Below, piece by piece: positions 60,625-64,000 of a DNA stretch of 64,000 nucleotides (position 1 is its first letter; every line of letters begins with the position of its first letter). This DNA comes from Chitinophaga sp. SYP-B3965 (GTDB taxonomy: Bacteria > Bacteroidota > Bacteroidia > Chitinophagales > Chitinophagaceae): NCBI RefSeq assembly GCF_009647655.1, contig NZ_WJFD01000002.1, positions 434,001 to 498,000 of the forward strand, given 5' to 3'. A program made the position numbers and the translations under genes. The notes under the pieces were generated by a model. It saw nothing but the letters and a program-made list of their open reading frames with translations. It was not told where the DNA came from and did no database searches.

Positions 60625-60963
60625 ATGTTACCGGATGCTAAGATCCCACTACTAATCGCTCAACAGATCCCCGAATTATCTCCTGGTTTGGAGCAAGCAG
60701 GGCCTGTTACGCAAACGATCAGAACTTTTACCGCCTACACAAAACAATTGATCAACAAAGGACAGCTACAGGAAGTGAAGAAATGCTTTTCGATGGCTGG
60801 CGTGTTGTACAGGAACGGAAGCACGTTATTAAAGAATGCGATCGAGGATGTATTCCTCTATAGTATTTCCCCTTTCCTGGATGCACAGCAATATGTGAAG
60901 GAGTCCCTGCCGCAGTCCTTAAAACACCTGAGAAATCAACAATTAAAAAATACGCTATGTTAA
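60625..60963 (+). CDS. Kdp-linked soluble protein, function unknown
   Basis: 112 residues from ATG 60625 (MLPDAKIPLLIAQQIPEL), all helical, soluble: VTQTIRTFTAYTKQLINKGQ, EVKKCFSMAGVLYRNGSTLLKNAIEDVFLYSISPFL. No family firmly recognised. As the first gene of the kdp transcript it may regulate the pump. The in-frame TTG at 60577 lies upstream of the promoter and is rejected. Its stop overlaps the next ATG by 7 bases. Confidence 0.75.
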   Translation: MLPDAKIPLLIAQQIPELSPGLEQAGPVTQTIRTFTAYTKQLINKGQLQEVKKCFSMAGVLYRNGSTLLKNAIEDVFLYSISPFLDAQQYVKESLPQSLKHLRNQQLKNTLC

Positions 60964-61040
60964 TGTTACTGCTCTTTTTAGCCGGGCTTATCTGCTTTTG
61001 GCTGATCTACAAATCGGTTGACTTTTTCGAAAAGATTTAA
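60957..61040 (+). CDS. 27-residue single-helix protein in the kdp operon
   Basis: Reads MLMLLLFLAGLICFWLIY then KSVDFFEKI: one membrane helix with a short charged tail ending in EKI, much like KdpF in size and form. It overlaps the preceding stop and precedes a true KdpF. It may be a second small KdpF-like subunit. Confidence 0.65.
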   Translation: MLMLLLFLAGLICFWLIYKSVDFFEKI

Positions 61041-61051
61041 ACTGTACCAAC

Positions 61052-61132
61052 ATGATGAATGCATTATTTGTATTGTCCATCCTCGTTTTCCTATACATGA
61101 TCTATGTATTGCTGAAACCTGAAAAATTCTAA
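61052..61132 (+). CDS. kdpF: KdpF small subunit
   Basis: 26 residues: MMNALFVLSILVFLYMIYVL then LKPEKF. The single helix and the closing PEKF are typical of KdpF, the small stabilising subunit of the KdpFABC potassium pump. It starts 11 bases after the 27-residue gene and ends 9 bases before kdpA. Confidence 0.88.
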   Translation: MMNALFVLSILVFLYMIYVLLKPEKF

Positions 61133-61141
61133 AGCAATAAA

Positions 61142-62857
61142 ATGAATACAGAATTATTAGGCGTCATAGCCACTTACGCGCTGACGCTGCTCATAGCCAT
61201 ACCTTTGGGGAAGTATATCTCCAAAGTTTTCAAAGGGGAAAAGACCTGGCTGGATTTCCTGAATCCGGTAGAACGGTTCATCTTCAGGATCTGCGGGATC
61301 AATCCCAAAGAGGAAATGAACTGGAAGCAGCACCTCAAGGCATTAGTTACCATCAACATGCTTTGGTTTGTGTATGCTTTCTTCCTGCTTATTTTCCAGG
61401 ATAAACTTCCCCTCAATCCGGATGGCAATCCAGGCCAGACGCCGGACCTCGCTTTCAACACAGCCATCAGTTTCCTTGTGAACTGTGACCTGCAACACTA
61501 CTCCGGCGAATCGGGGCTCACGTATTTTACACAATTGTTCGTGATCACCTTCCTCCAATTTGTGAGTGCTGCTACCGGTATTGCTGCGTTGATCGTATTA
61601 CTCAAAGCATTTAAAGACAAGACCACTACCAAACTGGGCAACTTCTGGGAATTCCTGGTGAAAACCAATACCCGCCTGTTGTTACCTATCTGCGTAGTAA
61701 TTGCCCTGATCCTTGCATTTAATGGAACACCTGCCAGTTATGCCGGAAAGGATACCATTGTAACCATGCAAAATGATACAATAGGTGTTTCGCGTGGTCC
61801 TGCTGCCGGCATGATCGCTATCAAACATCTGGGTACAAATGGTGGCGGCTGGTTTGGTGCTAACTCTATCCATCCATTGGAGAATCCATCCTACCTCACG
61901 AATATGACAGAAGCCGTTGCGCAAATGATCATACCTATTGCGATGATCTTTGCCTTAGGGTTCTTCATTCAACGTAAGAAGTTTGCCTATGTAGTATTTG
62001 GGGTGATGACGGCAGGGTTCCTGATACTGCTCATACCATCCATGATGTATGAAATAAATGGTAACCCGGCCATTGCAAAAATGGGCGTGGCGCAATTAAC
62101 GGGGGCCATGGAAGGGAAGGAAGTCCGTTTTGGGCCTGCAGCCACCGGATATTGGAGTACCATTACCACTGTTATTTCTACGGGTTCCGTGAATGGTTTC
62201 CATGATAGTACCATGCCACTGACGGGTATGATGCAAATGGTGGGTATGATGACCAATGCTTTCTACGGAGGATGTGGTGTAGGGTTCCTTAACTATTTCG
62301 TCTTCGTGATCATTGCGGTATTCATATCCGGATTGATGGTAGGGCGTACACCTGAATTCATGGGGCATAAAGTAGAAGCGAAAGAGGTGAAGATTGCAGC
62401 GCTTGTTGCATTGCTGCATCCTTTCCTGATCCTTGCGGGTACAGCGCTTTCTTCTTACATGATCGCACATCATCCTACTATCGACTGGGCCACGCAACCG
62501 GCCAACTGGTTAAACAACCCCGGCTATCATGGTTTCTCAGAGATGCTGTATGAATACACATCTTCTGCGGCCAACAACGGTTCCGGTTTTGAAGGGCTGG
62601 GTGATAACAATATTTTCTGGAACGTAAGTACAGGTTTCGTGCTCATCTTTTCCCGCTTCCTGCCGATCCTTGGCCCTGTGGCCATTGCAGGTATCCTGGC
62701 GCAGAAGAAATACATCCCTGAATCAGCTGGTACCCTGAAAACGGATACAGCCACTTTCGGGATCATGACCTTTGCGGTGATCGTAATTCTTGCGGCATTG
62801 GCTTTCTTCCCTGCACTGGTGCTGGGTCCTATAGCTGAGCACTTCTCCCTGTATTAA
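61142..62857 (+). CDS. kdpA: Potassium-transporting ATPase subunit A
   Basis: 571 residues, about ten membrane helices, the K+-channel-like subunit. Selectivity-loop regions are visible: FLVNCDLQHYSGESGLTYF, LGTNGGGWFGANSIHPLENP, GFGCG-equivalent YGGCGVGFLNYFVF, and SAANNGSGFEGLGDNNIFWN. It takes up K+ at very low external concentration, energised by KdpB. Length agrees with E. coli KdpA (557). Confidence 0.96.
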   Translation: MNTELLGVIATYALTLLIAIPLGKYISKVFKGEKTWLDFLNPVERFIFRICGINPKEEMNWKQHLKALVTINMLWFVYAFFLLIFQDKLPLNPDGNPGQTPDLAFNTAISFLVNCDLQHYSGESGLTYFTQLFVITFLQFVSAATGIAALIVLLKAFKDKTTTKLGNFWEFLVKTNTRLLLPICVVIALILAFNGTPASYAGKDTIVTMQNDTIGVSRGPAAGMIAIKHLGTNGGGWFGANSIHPLENPSYLTNMTEAVAQMIIPIAMIFALGFFIQRKKFAYVVFGVMTAGFLILLIPSMMYEINGNPAIAKMGVAQLTGAMEGKEVRFGPAATGYWSTITTVISTGSVNGFHDSTMPLTGMMQMVGMMTNAFYGGCGVGFLNYFVFVIIAVFISGLMVGRTPEFMGHKVEAKEVKIAALVALLHPFLILAGTALSSYMIAHHPTIDWATQPANWLNNPGYHGFSEMLYEYTSSAANNGSGFEGLGDNNIFWNVSTGFVLIFSRFLPILGPVAIAGILAQKKYIPESAGTLKTDTATFGIMTFAVIVILAALAFFPALVLGPIAEHFSLY

Positions 62858-62875
62858 TGATAAAGCTGAATTAAA

Positions 62876-64000
62876 ATGAGAACAAACGATAATAAACTGT
62901 TCCCCGCGGACCTCGTGAAAGAAAGCTTAAAGCAATCTTTCGTGAAACTGAATCCACGGCTCCTCATCAAAAATCCGGTGATGTTTACGGTAGAGCTGGG
63001 TACCATCGTTATGCTGGTGGTTACGCTCAACACCTTTTTCACCGGAGATGTGTCACAAGGTAGCTTCGGCTACAACCTCACCATCTTCATCGTGTTATTG
63101 CTCACGGTGCTCTTCGGCAACTTTGCGGAAGCCATTGCAGAAGCACGCGGTAAGGCACAGGCTGAGAGTCTTCGTAAAACAAGAGAGGAAACACCCGCCA
63201 AAAAGATCCTGGCTGTTGGTGATATGTTCACCGATGAAATTAAGGTAGTATCCTCTTCCCTTTTACGTAAAGGCGACCTGTTCGTATGCGAAGCAGGAGA
63301 TATCATTCCTTCTGATGGTGAGATCGTGAAAGGTCTTGCCAGTATAGACGAATCTGCCATCACAGGAGAAAGTGCTCCTGTGATCAGAGAAGCGGGTGGC
63401 GATAAAAGCAGTGTGGTAGGTGGTACGAAAGTATTAAGTGACCGCATTGTGGTAAGAGTAAGTACTGAACCGGGTGAGTCATTCCTTGATAAAATGATCT
63501 CACTGGTAGAAGGTGCTACCCGTCAGAAAACACCGAATGAAATTGCATTGACGATATTACTGGCCAGCTTCACACTGGTGTTCATCATCGTGTGTGTAAC
63601 GCTGAAACCATTTGCGGATTACGCGAATACACCCATTACCATCGCAGCCTTCATTTCATTGTTTGTTTGTTTGATCCCCACTACCATCGGCGGTTTATTA
63701 TCCGCGATAGGTATTGCTGGTATGGACCGTGCTTTAAGAGCGAATGTGATCACTAAATCCGGTAAAGCAGTGGAAACTGCAGGTGACCTGGATGTACTGT
63801 TGCTGGATAAAACCGGTACCATTACGATCGGTAACCGTAAGGCCACGAATTTCTATGCGGCGAATGGTTTTACCAGTGAGGAATTTATCCGTGCCAGTGC
63901 ACTGAGCTCTTTAGCAGATGAAACACCGGAAGGTAAATCCATCGTAGAACTGGCGGGCAAGGAAGTGGTGAATAAATTATCTGTAAATGGTGCGTCGCTG
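62876..64000 (+). CDS. kdpB: Potassium-transporting ATPase subunit B, partial
   Basis: The first 375 residues of a P-type ATPase usually near 680 are present; the right edge cuts the gene. Visible: early membrane helices, the actuator loop (DESAITGESAPVIRE), FISLFVCLIPTTIGGLLSAIG and the phosphorylation site DKTGTITIGNRKA. It drives K+ uptake through KdpA. KdpC and a sensor are expected beyond the edge. Confidence 0.96.
   Translation, partial: MRTNDNKLFPADLVKESLKQSFVKLNPRLLIKNPVMFTVELGTIVMLVVTLNTFFTGDVSQGSFGYNLTIFIVLLLTVLFGNFAEAIAEARGKAQAESLRKTREETPAKKILAVGDMFTDEIKVVSSSLLRKGDLFVCEAGDIIPSDGEIVKGLASIDESAITGESAPVIREAGGDKSSVVGGTKVLSDRIVVRVSTEPGESFLDKMISLVEGATRQKTPNEIALTILLASFTLVFIIVCVTLKPFADYANTPITIAAFISLFVCLIPTTIGGLLSAIGIAGMDRALRANVITKSGKAVETAGDLDVLLLDKTGTITIGNRKATNFYAANGFTSEEFIRASALSSLADETPEGKSIVELAGKEVVNKLSVNGASL

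Noticed and set aside
1..64000. Prophage, insertion sequences or transposases
   Set aside because: No transposase, integrase or phage structural protein was recognised on either strand.

Overview
This 64 kb window comes from a member of the Bacteroidetes, most likely a Chitinophaga-like bacterium (Chitinophagaceae). The evidence is the SusC/SusD pair with a FecR-type anti-sigma factor and ECF sigma factor, the many promoters with the Bacteroidetes -7 box TAnnTTTG, the lack of Shine-Dalgarno sequences, and Bacteroidetes-type families such as DUF4834 and the long-form glutamine PRPP amidotransferase. Almost all of the window is chromosomal core plus lifestyle genes. No prophage, insertion sequence, CRISPR array or rRNA operon was seen. 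One tRNA with a CAT anticodon is present.

Layout. 1-9.8 kb: housekeeping genes (YicC cut by the left edge, an RluE-like pseudouridine synthase, a Crp/Fnr regulator, an LpxD-type acyltransferase, hydroxyacyl-CoA dehydrogenase, PheS, a GAF/LytS-type sensor kinase, PurU). 10.4-13.3 kb: a one-direction cluster of a ModE-type DNA-binding protein, a TonB-dependent receptor and a small molybdopterin-domain-like protein. 13.5-16.2 kb: poorly known envelope proteins, one with a long structured leader. 16.2-25.7 kb: tRNA, HAD phosphatase, small membrane proteins, then rimP-nusA-infB with a terminator-like hairpin touching the rimP start, then surA and a cluster of hairpin repeats. 25.7-30.3 kb: PurF-like enzyme, SixA-like phosphatase, thioesterase and an exported SAM-hydrolase-like protein next to a 3.3-copy tandem repeat. 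30.3-39.5 kb: a polysaccharide utilisation locus (ECF sigma, FecR, SusC with STN domain, SusD, and a GH18-fold lipoprotein whose catalytic signature is lost), then a second sigma/anti-sigma-like pair. 39.6-44.6 kb: an asparagine/aspartate operon (AspA, exported asparaginase, Dcu transporter, porin).

45-64 kb is the most interesting part. It mixes two sigma-54 activators, a lone receiver protein and two histidine kinases with stress-type genes: CsbD, a DUF2383-like four-helix protein, a 50-residue membrane protein, a disordered protein, a DUF892 ferritin-like protein, a stress SDR, Ku-LigD end-joining repair and the Kdp potassium pump. Seven separate promoter regions here carry the same spaced element TGGNA-N6-TTG (or a one-base variant), which resembles a -24/-12 sigma-54 promoter. 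I infer a sigma-54-driven general stress regulon. Within it, LigD is split into two reading frames at an A9 run that contains the dnaX-type slippery heptamer in the correct frame. A -1 shift there would restore a 912-residue PE-Lig-Pol LigD.
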